Origin: Elusimicrobiota bacterium
Lineage (GTDB): Bacteria; Elusimicrobiota; Elusimicrobia; Elusimicrobiales; UBA9959
Direction of reading: 5' to 3'
DNA: 64,000 nucleotides
NCBI GenBank assembly: GCA_026388155.1
Contig: JAPLKI010000021.1
Span: 38,049-102,048, forward strand
Shown here: positions 32,601 through 40,179 of the stretch, in pieces
Layout of the letters: each line of letters starts with the position of its first letter
Position numbering within the stretch: the first letter of the stretch is position 1
Program-made: the position numbers and the translations under genes
The notes under the pieces: model-generated
What the model was told of the DNA's origin: nothing
Seen by the model: the letters and a program-made list of their open reading frames with translations, nothing else
The model's database searches: none

Positions 32601-34028
32601 TTGAAAAGAATATACCTCTTGGCTGTGCTGTGCCTTCCCTCTTTTTCCGCAAAAGCCGGCGATTTTAACCTTGACGGCCTGAACGCCGCTGCCGTTCGCG
32701 CGGCCGCCGGCACGCCCGTCGCAACGCCGCGGGTCTCCGGTCCGAAGGATTGGACCGTGATGTTCTATTCCACCACCAAAGACAAGCTCCGTTATACGCT
32801 TATGTGGCAGCTGCTTGAAATGAAGAAGACCGGCTCCACGGACCGGGTGAACGTGGTGGTTGAGGCCTCCATCCCGGTTAAATATGCGGACGGCTCGGTT
32901 TCCACTTCGACTTTCAGGATGGCTCTGGGTAACGCCGGCAATGCCGCTGAATTGGATAAGCTGATAGAGAATATGTTTAATGAGAGCGACGGGCCCATCA
33001 ACGCCGCTATACTCGCGCCTTTCGCGCCCGATATGGTCAAAACTGAAAACAATACGGACTCCGGCGACTGGCACCGCGTGGCGGATTTCACCAAATGGGC
33101 CAAGACCAATTATCCGGCCAAAAGGTACGTTTTTGCAATTTATGGGCATGGCAACGGCATTTTCGACCAAAAAAAAGGCCCCCAGAAGGGAACGCTGATA
33201 GACACGGATACACAAAACTATGTTACACTGCCCGAGTTGCGCCTGCTTATGGCGGAGACCGGCAGGGTGGATGCGTTCGTTATGACGTCCTGCATTATGC
33301 AGATGGCCGAAGTGGCCTGGCAGATCAAGGATTATACCGATGTGGTCGTGGGGTCCAGCGAGCTTATGTCGGCGGTGGGCTATGATCTGAAAGGCATGCT
33401 GGACACCCTGAACGCGGAGCCGGCTATCACAAGCGAGCGGCTGGGCGCGACACTTGCCGACGGGTATATCGCCAGAATTAAGGCTTTCAAGATCCCCGGC
33501 GGGCACGCATCAGTAATACTTACTTCCAAGTTCCCGGCTTTTGCCGGGAAACTTAACGCCTGGGTGGACGCGGAACTGGCGATTAAGGACCGGGCCGCCG
33601 TAACCGCGGCCGGTAAGCAGGTGGCCCGCTTCGACATATTCGGGATAACCACCGCCACCACCGCCGTTATAGCGCGCACGTTCTCCATATCGGGCGATCT
33701 CTATGATTTCGTCGACATTATGAACGCAGGCCAGTCGCAGGACACGCCGGAACAGTCGCTTGCCAGGCAGAAAGGCCGCGAGCTGATGGACTTCATATCA
33801 GGGGAGCTTATTTACAAGTATTCATATACCGGCGTATCCAACACCGGTTTCGACTATAGCCGGGCGCATGGCCTTGCTATCCATATTCCGCCCATAAGGG
33901 TGGCGGCGGCCTCGGGTCTTTTCTCGGATTTTGAGAAAAATATGGAGACGATCTACTGGGACCTGCCTTTCGCGCGCGAAACCCGATGGGGAGAGTTCCT
34001 AAGCTGGATTTATAACCGGAAGCCATAA
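32601..34028 (+). CDS. Clostripain-family (C11) cysteine protease, paralogue 2
   Basis: 475 residues with TTG start, chosen because AGGAG sits six bases upstream and the first residues form a signal peptide (KRIYLLAVLCLPSFSAKAG). The domain is closely similar to paralogue 1: DWTVMFYSTTKDKLRYTLMW, the catalytic histidine in FAIYGHGNGIFD and cysteine in FVMTSCIMQMAEVAWQ, and SSELMSAVGYDLKG. It ends GEFLSWIYNRKP. Compared with paralogue 1 it lacks the 40-residue linker after the signal, so the two may differ in maturation. It is followed after 16 bases by a repeat protein gene with which it is probably co-expressed. Confidence 0.85.
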   Translation: MKRIYLLAVLCLPSFSAKAGDFNLDGLNAAAVRAAAGTPVATPRVSGPKDWTVMFYSTTKDKLRYTLMWQLLEMKKTGSTDRVNVVVEASIPVKYADGSVSTSTFRMALGNAGNAAELDKLIENMFNESDGPINAAILAPFAPDMVKTENNTDSGDWHRVADFTKWAKTNYPAKRYVFAIYGHGNGIFDQKKGPQKGTLIDTDTQNYVTLPELRLLMAETGRVDAFVMTSCIMQMAEVAWQIKDYTDVVVGSSELMSAVGYDLKGMLDTLNAEPAITSERLGATLADGYIARIKAFKIPGGHASVILTSKFPAFAGKLNAWVDAELAIKDRAAVTAAGKQVARFDIFGITTATTAVIARTFSISGDLYDFVDIMNAGQSQDTPEQSLARQKGRELMDFISGELIYKYSYTGVSNTGFDYSRAHGLAIHIPPIRVAAASGLFSDFEKNMETIYWDLPFARETRWGEFLSWIYNRKP

Positions 34029-34044
34029 AAACACGGAGGATAGA

Positions 34045-35400
34045 ATGAGAAAAGTCACATTTATCGCAGCGGTATTTTTTGTGCTTTCCGCGCAGGCCTT
34101 TTCCGAAGTTAAAAACCTTGAAGATGTGGATTTGAGCGGTATAAAACGGACCGAAGCGGCCGCTTCCTCAAAGCCCGCGCCGGTCAACCCGGTGACCCCT
34201 CCCGGCGTTACCATCGCCATCTACACCACCGACGAAGAATTCAGCTTTGACACCCAGGCCAAGCCGGCCATGGACGCGAGGATAGCCGTGCTAAAAGCCG
34301 CAGGCCTGACCACTTTGGGCGGCCGGGTGGCGCAAACCCCGGACCACAACTACACTTTCATCATAGATTACGTGCCCACCGTCAAGAACGGCGCCCAGCT
34401 TCCTCCCGCCGTGATCATAGACACATATAAGAACGGTGCAGCCTACTGGCGCACAGCCGACGCGCAGGACGCCATGAACTCCTGCTCCGCCAACTTTAAG
34501 AGCGCGCAGATACCCGTTCTGAGCGCGTATCTTTACGCCGCAGGCAATGACAACGCTTTCGCGGTGGATTATGTAATGAAGAACATGCTCAGGCCCACTG
34601 CCGAATATGATGTGCAGTTCGATAAATACACCGGCGGCAAGTTCACTTTTGAGAGCGAGGCGCAGAAAGCCGTAAACAGTTTCTCGGCGCTGTTCAAGCA
34701 GGCCGGGATTCCGGCGATCAGGGGCAAAGCCGTTAAAAGGCCCGACGGCGATTACGCCGTTGAAATGGAATATGTGGTGAAGACCAATAAATACGGCGCG
34801 CGCCCGCAATTCTCCGTGGCCCGCTACGATGCCCAGGATATCTTTCCTTTTGACAGCAACGCGCTCAAGGCCTCAAAAGAGCGGCTGGCCGTGTTCTCCG
34901 GCGCCGGCGTCCCCCCTGTCAGCAATATAGTGCGGCCCGTCGGAACCGATTATTCTTTCAGCGTGGATTTTATAGTGTTCAATATATACCAGCAGGGCGG
35001 AGTGATCCCGTCGGCCGCCATTGAAACCTATCAAGCTCCGGACACCTTCACTTTTGAGAGCGAGGCGAAAACAGCCATGCAGGAAAAGGCCGCCGTCCTG
35101 AACGGCGCGGGTTTTGCCGTGGTAGGCTCAAGGACCGTCGGCTCGCTCAACAGTTATTCATACGCGATAGACTACATATCCAAGGCTTCTTCTTCCGTCA
35201 ACCCCGGCCCAAATCCTCCGGCCCCCGCGGTGAAGGTCTATAACAGCCCCGAAACATTTTCCTACGAGGACGACGCGCGCACCGCCATGGAAGAGAAGGC
35301 GGCCGCTTTTACCGGGGCTGGCCTTAAAGTGTTAAGTTCCCGCGTGGTGGCGGCGAACGGTGAATATTCATACGTAATTGAATACACCGGCCAGCTTTAA
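34045..35400 (+). CDS. Secreted protein of six tandem ~68-residue repeats
   Basis: Function not recognised. It has a signal peptide (KVTFIAAVFFVLSAQAFS) followed, after a linker, by six degenerate repeats of about 66-72 residues. Each reads roughly: strand ending in Y, short polar loop with FxF, helix A..AM.....AVF..AG, then strand with R, and a final YSYxIDY strand. Examples of the last strand are YTFIIDY, NAFAVDY, YAVEMEY, YSFSVDF, YSYAIDY and YSYVIEY. The pattern suggests repeated beta-alpha-beta-beta units. It follows the second protease by 16 bases with an ACGGAGGAT Shine-Dalgarno sequence, so it could be a substrate, inhibitor or partner; that is inference from context. Confidence 0.7.
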   Translation: MRKVTFIAAVFFVLSAQAFSEVKNLEDVDLSGIKRTEAAASSKPAPVNPVTPPGVTIAIYTTDEEFSFDTQAKPAMDARIAVLKAAGLTTLGGRVAQTPDHNYTFIIDYVPTVKNGAQLPPAVIIDTYKNGAAYWRTADAQDAMNSCSANFKSAQIPVLSAYLYAAGNDNAFAVDYVMKNMLRPTAEYDVQFDKYTGGKFTFESEAQKAVNSFSALFKQAGIPAIRGKAVKRPDGDYAVEMEYVVKTNKYGARPQFSVARYDAQDIFPFDSNALKASKERLAVFSGAGVPPVSNIVRPVGTDYSFSVDFIVFNIYQQGGVIPSAAIETYQAPDTFTFESEAKTAMQEKAAVLNGAGFAVVGSRTVGSLNSYSYAIDYISKASSSVNPGPNPPAPAVKVYNSPETFSYEDDARTAMEEKAAAFTGAGLKVLSSRVVAANGEYSYVIEYTGQL

Positions 35401-35472
35401 TCCGGATTCTTCCAGCGATTCGTTTTTCGGGACAGGGTCTCTTTCTTATCCAGTAAAATTCCCTCATTTCAT

Positions 35473-35507
35473 CACGACACACTGTTGTCGTGTCGGCCTG
35501 CTATACT
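35473..35507 (+). promoter_or_regulatory. Operator CGACA-N6-TGTCG plus extended -10 promoter of the RAYT gene
   Basis: Perfect inverted repeat CACGACA (35473-35479) and TGTCGTG (35486-35492) with a six-base spacer. The -10 is TATACT (35502-35507), preceded by TGC. From the end of TGTCG to the -10 is exactly 11 bases, as in three other promoters of the window. The predicted transcription start falls inside the adjoining REP hairpin. Confidence 0.65.
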
Positions 35508-35508
35508 C

Positions 35509-35529
35509 AAAAGGTAGCGTCTACCTTTT
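35509..35529 (+). repeat. REP-like hairpin, left flank of RAYT
   Basis: Perfect 9-bp arms AAAAGGTAG and CTACCTTTT with loop CGT. It lies between the -10 of the RAYT promoter and its GAGGAGG Shine-Dalgarno sequence, so the transcript would begin in or near the hairpin. An inverted copy (loop ACG) lies at the other end of the gene. Confidence 0.8.
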
Positions 35530-35541
35530 TGAGGAGGAATT

Positions 35542-36171
35542 ATGCCTGCGCCATTACGAATAGCTTATCCAGGGGCGTATTATCATGTAATAACCCGTGG
35601 AAATAATAAATCAGAACTGTTTTTGGACACAGCGGACAGGTTTGAATATCTTAAATTGCTGAATTCCAGGGCTGCGGAGTTTAATGTCAGGATACATGCT
35701 TATACTTTAATGACAAACCATGTGCATCTCTTCGTCGAAACACGGCTTGCTAATATCAGTGATTGGATGTTCAGACTGACACTGGACTACACCAAGTATT
35801 TCAATTCAAAATATTCGCGGACCGGACACTTGTTTGAGACGAGGTTTAAAAGCCGGCTGGTTCAAAAGGACAGGTATTTCCTCGCTCTGCTGCGCTATAT
35901 ACATTTAAACCCGGTTAAAGCCGGAATCGCTGCGAAACCTGAAGACTACCGATGGTCCAGTCACAGGGCATACCTTATCGGAGGCGATGGCGTGGTTGAG
36001 ACCCCCTCTGAAGCCCTGGCTCTTTTCAGCGAAAATTACGGGAGCGCTTTAAATCAGTATATTGAGTTTATAAATCAGAATATCCCGCAAAAAGAATGGA
36101 AAGCCCTTGATAAGGACCGTAACGGTTGTTTGGGCGACCGATTATTTCGTCAGTCCTTTTCAAAAAGGTAG
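35542..36171 (+). CDS. REP-associated tyrosine transposase (RAYT, Y1_Tnp family)
   Basis: HUH-superfamily single-strand nuclease of the IS200/IS605-like Y1 class that in other bacteria binds and cleaves REP hairpins. 209 residues. The family start RIAYPGAYYHVITRGNNK is present, the HUH motif is NHVHLFVE near residue 60, and the catalytic tyrosine is most likely in LLRYIHLNPVKAGI. YRWSSHRAYL is the conserved C-terminal segment. A strong GAGGAGGAAT Shine-Dalgarno sequence precedes the ATG. Its stop codon TAG is part of the right-hand REP hairpin. Local base use is more AT-rich than the neighbours, in keeping with transfer. It separates the repeat-protein gene from mutL. Confidence 0.9.
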   Translation: MPAPLRIAYPGAYYHVITRGNNKSELFLDTADRFEYLKLLNSRAAEFNVRIHAYTLMTNHVHLFVETRLANISDWMFRLTLDYTKYFNSKYSRTGHLFETRFKSRLVQKDRYFLALLRYIHLNPVKAGIAAKPEDYRWSSHRAYLIGGDGVVETPSEALALFSENYGSALNQYIEFINQNIPQKEWKALDKDRNGCLGDRLFRQSFSKR

Positions 36172-36183
36172 ACGCTACCTTTT
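36163..36183 (-). repeat. REP-like hairpin, right flank of RAYT
   Basis: Same 9-bp arms as the left copy with loop ACG, the inverse complement of CGT, so it is in the opposite orientation. It contains the RAYT stop codon and is followed by a short T-run, so it could also act as its terminator. Confidence 0.8.
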
Positions 36184-36200
36184 TATTGTAAAATAAATAC

Positions 36201-38003
36201 ATGTCCGAAATTAAAGTCCTTACTGAAGAAGTGGTGGCGAAGATCGCTGCCGGCGAGGTTATAGAGCGGCCCGCCTCGGCGCTTAAGGAACTGATCGAAA
36301 ATTCCCTTGACGCCGGCGCGGCTAAAATTGAGATAGAAATAGAGAAAGCCGGCAAAAAGCTCATCCGTGTGCGCGACGACGGCAAGGGTATGGATAAAGA
36401 AGACCTGCTTCTCTCGCTCGGCCGCCATGCCACCAGCAAGATAAGCTCTTTTGAGGACTTGGACAAATTAAAAACTTTCGGCTTCCGGGGCGAGGCGCTG
36501 TATTCTGTTTTCGCCGTTTCAAAACTATCTATCACAAGCGCAAAAAAAGGCGCCGATTTCGGCTGCGCCGTGGTAGGGGAGGGCGGCAAGGTAACAAAAG
36601 AAATGCCCGCCCCCCCGGTTAAGGGCACCACTGTCGAAGCGGCCGAGCTTTTTTTTAATATCCCCGCGCGCGCCAAGTTCCTTAAAAGCGACAACACGGA
36701 ACGCGGTCAGCTTATGAAGACGGTGGAAGAGGCGGCGCTGGCAAATTTAAACACCGCTTTTACACTTAAACTTGACGGGGCTGAAATGTTTTCTCTTCCG
36801 GTGCTTCCCGGCGGGGATATGGAGAACCTTAAGCACAGGGCGGCCGTCATTTTCGGAAAAAACGTTTACGGCGGGCTTATAGTCGTTGAAAGCCGCCGCC
36901 CGGGGCTTGCCGTTTACGGGCTTTTTTCAAGGCCGGACGCCTTAAGCGCCACGCGCTTCAACCAGCATTTTTTCGTGAACAAAAGGCCGGTGGTCTCAAC
37001 ACTCCTCAGGCAGGCGCTTTACCGCGGCTACGAGCATATGCTCGCCGGCAAACATCCCGCCTGCGCGCTTTTTCTTGAGCTTGACCCCTCCGTTTTTGAC
37101 GCTAATATCCACCCGCAGAAAAAAGACGTCAAATTCTCGAACGATAATGAGATTTTCAAGGCCGTTTCGGGTACGATTTATTCCGAGCTTTTAAAAAAGC
37201 AGACAGGCGAGGTCCGCTTTTCAGGCGATGCCTCCAAAAACACTTTCAGCGCGCCGGATCTGCCCTCCGAAGTTAAGGTGAAAGCGGGTGCTCCCCCTTA
37301 TGGACAAGGCCCCGCGCAAACATCCGTCGCCGCCGGAGGCGGAGATTCCCTTTTTGAACCGCAGGCCGTGCCTGGAGGCGCATCCCTTACCGCTGAAACG
37401 CGACCCGACTGGTATGCCCCGCCTATCGTCTATCTTGGCCAGGTGGCCAAAAGCTATCTGCTTTTTGAATCGGCCGGCGGCCTTCTTGTGGTCGACCAGC
37501 ACGCGGCGCAGGAACGGGTGCTTTTCGAAAAATATCTTGAGGAATTTTCAAAAGGGTCGATAAAAGTTCAGCCGCTTATCCTGCCTGTCTCAGTTGAGCT
37601 CAGCCGTTCTCAGCTGGAAACCATTTTAAAGTGGAAAGACTGGCTTGCCACGGCTGGTTTTGAAATCGAGCAGGGTGGGCCGGGCACGGCGCTTTTGCGC
37701 GCTACTCCGGCGCTTTTTTATTTTACCCCGTCAGCGTTTAATGAATTCCTCGGCTATCTTTCCGAGGTTTTGGGCGACCCGTCAAAATCCACGGAGGAGC
37801 TTAAGAGGAATACTATAGCCACCATGGCCTGTAAAAAGTCAATAAAGGCGCACGATTACATAAAGCCGCAGGAGGCTCTGCGCCTGCTGGAAGACCTTAA
37901 AAGCGCCAAAGACAGCTTCCACTGCCCCCACGGCCGCCCCACTCTTTTTTATCTTTCCCCCTCGGAAATCGCCCGCCGCTTCGGTCGCTCAGGTGCTCTT
38001 TAG
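36201..38003 (+). CDS. mutL: DNA mismatch repair protein MutL (endonuclease type)
   Basis: Couples MutS mismatch recognition to strand incision. The N-terminal GHKL ATPase shows ELIENSLDAGA, VRDDGKGM and FGFRGEALYS. The transducer domain has FVNKRPV and NIHPQKKDVKF. After a linker (residues about 355-400) the dimerisation domain contains DQHAAQERVLFE, the DQHA-x2-E-x4-E nuclease motif, and CPHGRP near the end. It is therefore probably an endonuclease-active MutL, as expected in bacteria without MutH. 600 aa, complete. The start follows the RAYT hairpin by 17 bases. A TAAAAT at 36189-36194 could be a -10 element giving an almost leaderless message. Confidence 0.96.
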   Translation: MSEIKVLTEEVVAKIAAGEVIERPASALKELIENSLDAGAAKIEIEIEKAGKKLIRVRDDGKGMDKEDLLLSLGRHATSKISSFEDLDKLKTFGFRGEALYSVFAVSKLSITSAKKGADFGCAVVGEGGKVTKEMPAPPVKGTTVEAAELFFNIPARAKFLKSDNTERGQLMKTVEEAALANLNTAFTLKLDGAEMFSLPVLPGGDMENLKHRAAVIFGKNVYGGLIVVESRRPGLAVYGLFSRPDALSATRFNQHFFVNKRPVVSTLLRQALYRGYEHMLAGKHPACALFLELDPSVFDANIHPQKKDVKFSNDNEIFKAVSGTIYSELLKKQTGEVRFSGDASKNTFSAPDLPSEVKVKAGAPPYGQGPAQTSVAAGGGDSLFEPQAVPGGASLTAETRPDWYAPPIVYLGQVAKSYLLFESAGGLLVVDQHAAQERVLFEKYLEEFSKGSIKVQPLILPVSVELSRSQLETILKWKDWLATAGFEIEQGGPGTALLRATPALFYFTPSAFNEFLGYLSEVLGDPSKSTEELKRNTIATMACKKSIKAHDYIKPQEALRLLEDLKSAKDSFHCPHGRPTLFYLSPSEIARRFGRSGAL

Positions 38004-38048
38004 CGGACGACTCGCAACTGGTTCGAAAATAGAAAAACGATATTTTTT

Positions 38049-38085
38049 AACATGACAAGACGCTGTCGCATTGATGAGCTATACT
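38049..38085 (+). promoter_or_regulatory. Operator plus promoter of the DnaQ-like exonuclease gene
   Basis: AACATGACA (38049-38057), spacer AGACGC, TGTCGCATT (38064-38072); then -10 TATACT at 38080-38085. The spacing from TGTCG to the -10 is exactly 11 bases. The six-base spacer is identical to that at the two 99-aa-gene promoters, while the left arm is less symmetric. Confidence 0.65.
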
Positions 38086-38117
38086 ATTAGCAGTATCCGC
38101 TGAAGGATGGTGACAGT

Positions 38118-38627
38118 ATGGGTGAATTCATAGCTATAGATTTTGAAACAGCCGACTATGGGCCCGATTCCGCCTGCTCCGTGGGGCTTGTTAAAGTAAA
38201 GAACGGGAAAATAGCGCAAAGGCTGTATTGCCTCATCCGCCCGCCCAGAGAGGAGTTCCTTTTTACCGATATTCACGGCATTTCATGGGAGGATGTGGAA
38301 AATTCGCCCGATTTTAAAGGCGTCTGGCCAAAAATAGCGGACTTCATAAGCACAGCCGAAACACTCGCCGCTCACAACTCGGGGTTTGATAAAAGGGTTC
38401 TATACGCCTGCTGCGCCGCCGCCGGAGTGCCGAAACCGCCTCAGCCGTTCGTGTGCACTGTGCAGTTGGCGAGGCATGTTTTAAAGATCCGCCCGGCAAC
38501 CCTCTCCAATGTCTGCCTGCGTCTTGGCATAGAACTCAACCATCACAACGCACTCTCCGACGCCGAGGCCTGCGCCGGAATAGTCCTTGCCGCCAGTCAG
38601 AATACAGCAGTTGCAAGGCACCAGTGA
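38118..38627 (+). CDS. DnaQ-like DEDDh 3'-5' exonuclease
   Basis: 169-residue single-domain exonuclease of the polymerase III epsilon type. Exo I is IAIDFETAD (D-x-E), Exo II is AAHNSGFDKRVLY (N...D), and Exo III is HNALSDAEACAGI (H-x4-D, the DEDDh signature). The two metal-binding acidic sets are thus all present. It lacks the C-terminal polymerase-binding tail of true DnaQ, so a repair or nucleotide-processing role is likely. The AAGGATGG Shine-Dalgarno sequence precedes the ATG. It has its own promoter with the shared CGACA/TGTCG-type operator, so it is regulated apart from mutL although adjacent. Confidence 0.88.
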   Translation: MGEFIAIDFETADYGPDSACSVGLVKVKNGKIAQRLYCLIRPPREEFLFTDIHGISWEDVENSPDFKGVWPKIADFISTAETLAAHNSGFDKRVLYACCAAAGVPKPPQPFVCTVQLARHVLKIRPATLSNVCLRLGIELNHHNALSDAEACAGIVLAASQNTAVARHQ

Positions 38628-38716
38628 GAGATTTTTGCGCTTCATTTTAGTGCCCGTAAATTTTGTTGTCCTAAAATTCAGGAAAAACATTTTATTGCCG
38701 CAAAAACATAAAAAGC

Positions 38717-38753
38717 AACGCGACAAGACGCTGTCGCGTTGGTGTGCTATAAC
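38717..38753 (+). promoter_or_regulatory. Operator plus extended -10 promoter of 99-aa gene, copy A
   Basis: Perfect 9-bp inverted repeat AACGCGACA (38717-38725) and TGTCGCGTT (38732-38740) around AGACGC. The -10 is TATAAC (38748-38753) in the context TGTGC. TGTCG to -10 spacing is exactly 11 bases. The operator covers the expected -35 position, where the hexamer is poor, so a bound protein could either repress or activate. Confidence 0.7.
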
Positions 38754-38757
38754 ATAG

Positions 38758-38840
38758 GGGCAGCGGATAGAGGCTAGCGGTTAGTGGCCGGACAGGAAAC
38801 TCCTTCTCTAATCCCTATCCGCTACACGCTATCCGCAGCC
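38758..38840. repeat. Palindromic leader of GCGGATAG/CTATCCGC words, copy A
   Basis: GGCAGCGGATAGAGGCTAGCGGTTAG on the left pairs with CTAATCCCTATCCGCTACACGCTATCCGCAGCC on the right around GGAAACTCCTTC. It lies in the 5' leader between promoter and the AAAGGAGG Shine-Dalgarno sequence of the 99-aa gene. The same arrangement precedes the paralogue at 57 kb. Confidence 0.65.
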
Positions 38841-38854
38841 CTAAAGGAGGCTTT

Positions 38855-39154
38855 ATGAAATGGCAGGTAAAAGCGTGGCTGGGAGAAAGCTATAAGCTGG
38901 AGAAAGACAATGGCTTGAAAGCCTATGTTTATAAAAGCGTTTTATGGGCGGGGTCTTATCTTAAGTGGAGAACGCCAGGCTACGATGTGCTGTATAAAGG
39001 ACATTCCATAGCCCGCATTTATTTTGAAAGAAAGGGCGCCTTGGTGAAAACATTTGATGCGGCGGCAGCCTATCCGGAGATTTCAGGGCAGGACCTGGTG
39101 GAAATCGCAACGCGGGTGAACACGCTGAGATTCGCAAGTGCTCAGTTGAACTAA
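38855..39154 (+). CDS. 99-aa hypothetical protein, paralogue A
   Basis: Function not recognised. It starts MKWQVKAWLGESYKLEKDN and continues with the segments YKSVLWAGSYLKW, GYDVLYKGHSIARIYFERKG and PEISGQDLVEIATRVNTLRFA. It appears to be an alpha/beta fold without membrane spans. It aligns without gaps to the minus-strand gene at 57 kb with 75 of 99 positions identical by my count. An AAAGGAGG Shine-Dalgarno sequence is optimal. Expression is probably controlled by the palindromic operator about 120 bases upstream. Retention of two copies, each with the complete upstream module, argues for a real and regulated function. Confidence 0.75.
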   Translation: MKWQVKAWLGESYKLEKDNGLKAYVYKSVLWAGSYLKWRTPGYDVLYKGHSIARIYFERKGALVKTFDAAAAYPEISGQDLVEIATRVNTLRFASAQLN

Positions 39155-39159
39155 AACAG

Positions 39160-39203
39160 AAGCGGCACTTCAAAGCCTTATACTTGCGCTTCTTGTGCCG
39201 CTT
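39160..39203 (-). terminator. Convergent-region hairpin, terminator for the 24-aa gene
   Basis: Arms AAGCGGCAC (39160-39168) and GTGCCGCTT (39195-39203). Read on the minus strand the stem is followed by CTGTTTT. AGAAGCG at 39158-39164 can alternatively pair with CGCTTCT at 39187-39193. It lies between two converging genes and may serve both. Confidence 0.55.
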
Positions 39204-39229
39204 TCCGATGCTTAGGTTTCAGAACGGAA

Positions 39230-39304
39230 CTATTTCCGTTTTGAGGTTTTTTTCGCTTTTTTCTTGGCTACTTTCTTAGCGACTTTCTTTTTAGCTTTAG
39301 GCAT
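39230..39304 (-). CDS. 24-residue lysine-rich histone-H1-tail-like peptide
   Basis: A very short gene with full signals. On the minus strand an AGGAG Shine-Dalgarno sequence stands seven bases before the ATG at 39304, and a TAG stop follows 24 codons later. The peptide begins MPKAKKKVAKKVAKKK and is roughly 60 percent lysine and arginine, with an AKK repeat like the tail of bacterial H1-like proteins. A promoter (TTGCAT, 17 bp, TAAAAT) and a terminator hairpin frame it. It may bind nucleic acid or be a ribosome-associated basic peptide; neither can be shown here. Confidence 0.6.
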   Translation of the reverse strand: MPKAKKKVAKKVAKKKAKKTSKRK

Positions 39305-39336
39305 TTTTTCTCCTGGCGCTTATTTTGCGCTTATTG

Positions 39337-39365
39337 ATTTTATCTATTGTTTAAATAAAATGCAA
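39337..39365 (-). promoter_or_regulatory. Promoter of the 24-aa peptide gene
   Basis: On the minus strand TTGCAT (39360-39365) and TAAAAT (39337-39342) are separated by exactly 17 bases, a good sigma-70-type match, about 30 bases before the start codon. Confidence 0.6.
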
Positions 39366-39446
39366 TAGATATTTTTACAAATCCCCCTCAATTTTCTAGA
39401 CTCTAAAGAGTTGCCGCGGCTTTTGGAGCGGAAATCGGAGAAAAAT

Positions 39447-40154
39447 ATGCAGGCGTCGCATAACATTATTCGAATGCTTTCGAAACTGGGGTTCTGCTCT
39501 CGGAAACAGGCCGTTGAGTATGTTCGCGACGGCAGAGTAACCCTTAACGGGCGGGTAACCACCAATCCCGGACAGCCCGCCACGGCCAAAGACAAAATAC
39601 TGGTGGATGGCAAACCTCCCGCGCGTCGGGAAAAGATCTGCCTCCTTTTTAACAAGCCGGCCGGCTGCGTCACCACAAGAAGCGACGAACTGGGGCGGAA
39701 AACGGTGTATGATTATCTGGGCGGCGCGCTAAGCTGGGTCTTTCCGGTAGGCCGCCTGGACCTGGAATCGGAAGGGCTTCTGGTGTTCACGAACGACACC
39801 GATCTCGGTAACCGGCTGACCGATCCGCGCTACAAGATCCCCCGCACTTATCAGGTTACCATAGACGGGATACTGTCGCAGCACGATATCGAAAAAATAA
39901 TTCACGGCGGAATAGACATCGGCAGGGGCGAGTTTACCGGTCCCGCGAATATTTTCCCCCTTAAACAGGAAGGCGGCGCTCAGACTCTGGAGATTACTAT
40001 TGCCGAAGGTAAAAATCGCGAGATACGAAGGATGTTTGAGGCGTTGGGAAGGCGGACGCTGAAACTTGTCAGAACCCGTTTCGGCCCGTTTGAGCTTGGC
40101 AATATCCCGTCAGGAAGTTGGCGCGCGGTCCCTATTCCGAAACAGCAAGAATAA
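39447..40154 (+). CDS. RsuA/RluB-family rRNA pseudouridine synthase
   Basis: Converts a specific uridine in ribosomal RNA to pseudouridine. Residues 1 to about 60 form an S4 RNA-binding domain (MLSKLGFCSRKQAVEYVRDGRVTLNG). The catalytic domain contains LLFNKPAGCVTT, the catalytic aspartate in PVGRLDLESEGLLVFTND, and KNREIRRMFEALG. 235 residues is the usual size for RluB/RsuA, between which I cannot decide. The ATG at 39447 with GGAG upstream is preferred over an earlier in-frame ATG. Its promoter region is shared divergently with the 24-aa peptide gene. A short CATAGGC-type palindrome follows the stop. Confidence 0.9.
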   Translation: MQASHNIIRMLSKLGFCSRKQAVEYVRDGRVTLNGRVTTNPGQPATAKDKILVDGKPPARREKICLLFNKPAGCVTTRSDELGRKTVYDYLGGALSWVFPVGRLDLESEGLLVFTNDTDLGNRLTDPRYKIPRTYQVTIDGILSQHDIEKIIHGGIDIGRGEFTGPANIFPLKQEGGAQTLEITIAEGKNREIRRMFEALGRRTLKLVRTRFGPFELGNIPSGSWRAVPIPKQQE

Positions 40155-40179
40155 CTGTATCCTGCCTATGGCATAAAGC

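Larger units (their letters stand above)
35509..36184 (+). mobile_element. REPtron-like unit: RAYT gene between inverted REP hairpins
   Basis: One RAYT gene is bounded by two REP-like palindromes in inverted orientation, the organisation known for RAYT/REP systems. No target-site duplication or second transposase is visible, consistent with RAYTs being domesticated, single-copy genes. Further copies of the same hairpin near 61.3-62.0 kb would be its dispersed elements. Confidence 0.7.

Noticed and set aside
31220..33506. Long minus-strand open frames (about 334 and 306 codons) opposite the two clostripain genes
   Set aside because: They are antisense to clearly conserved proteases with catalytic motifs, have no ribosome site and read as histidine/arginine-rich non-natural protein. 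GC-rich codon bias produces such shadows.
35463..36190. RAYT unit as a complete IS200/IS605 insertion sequence
   Set aside because: No second gene (tnpB), no subterminal IS-type ends beyond the REP hairpins; the single RAYT with REP flanks fits a domesticated REPtron better.
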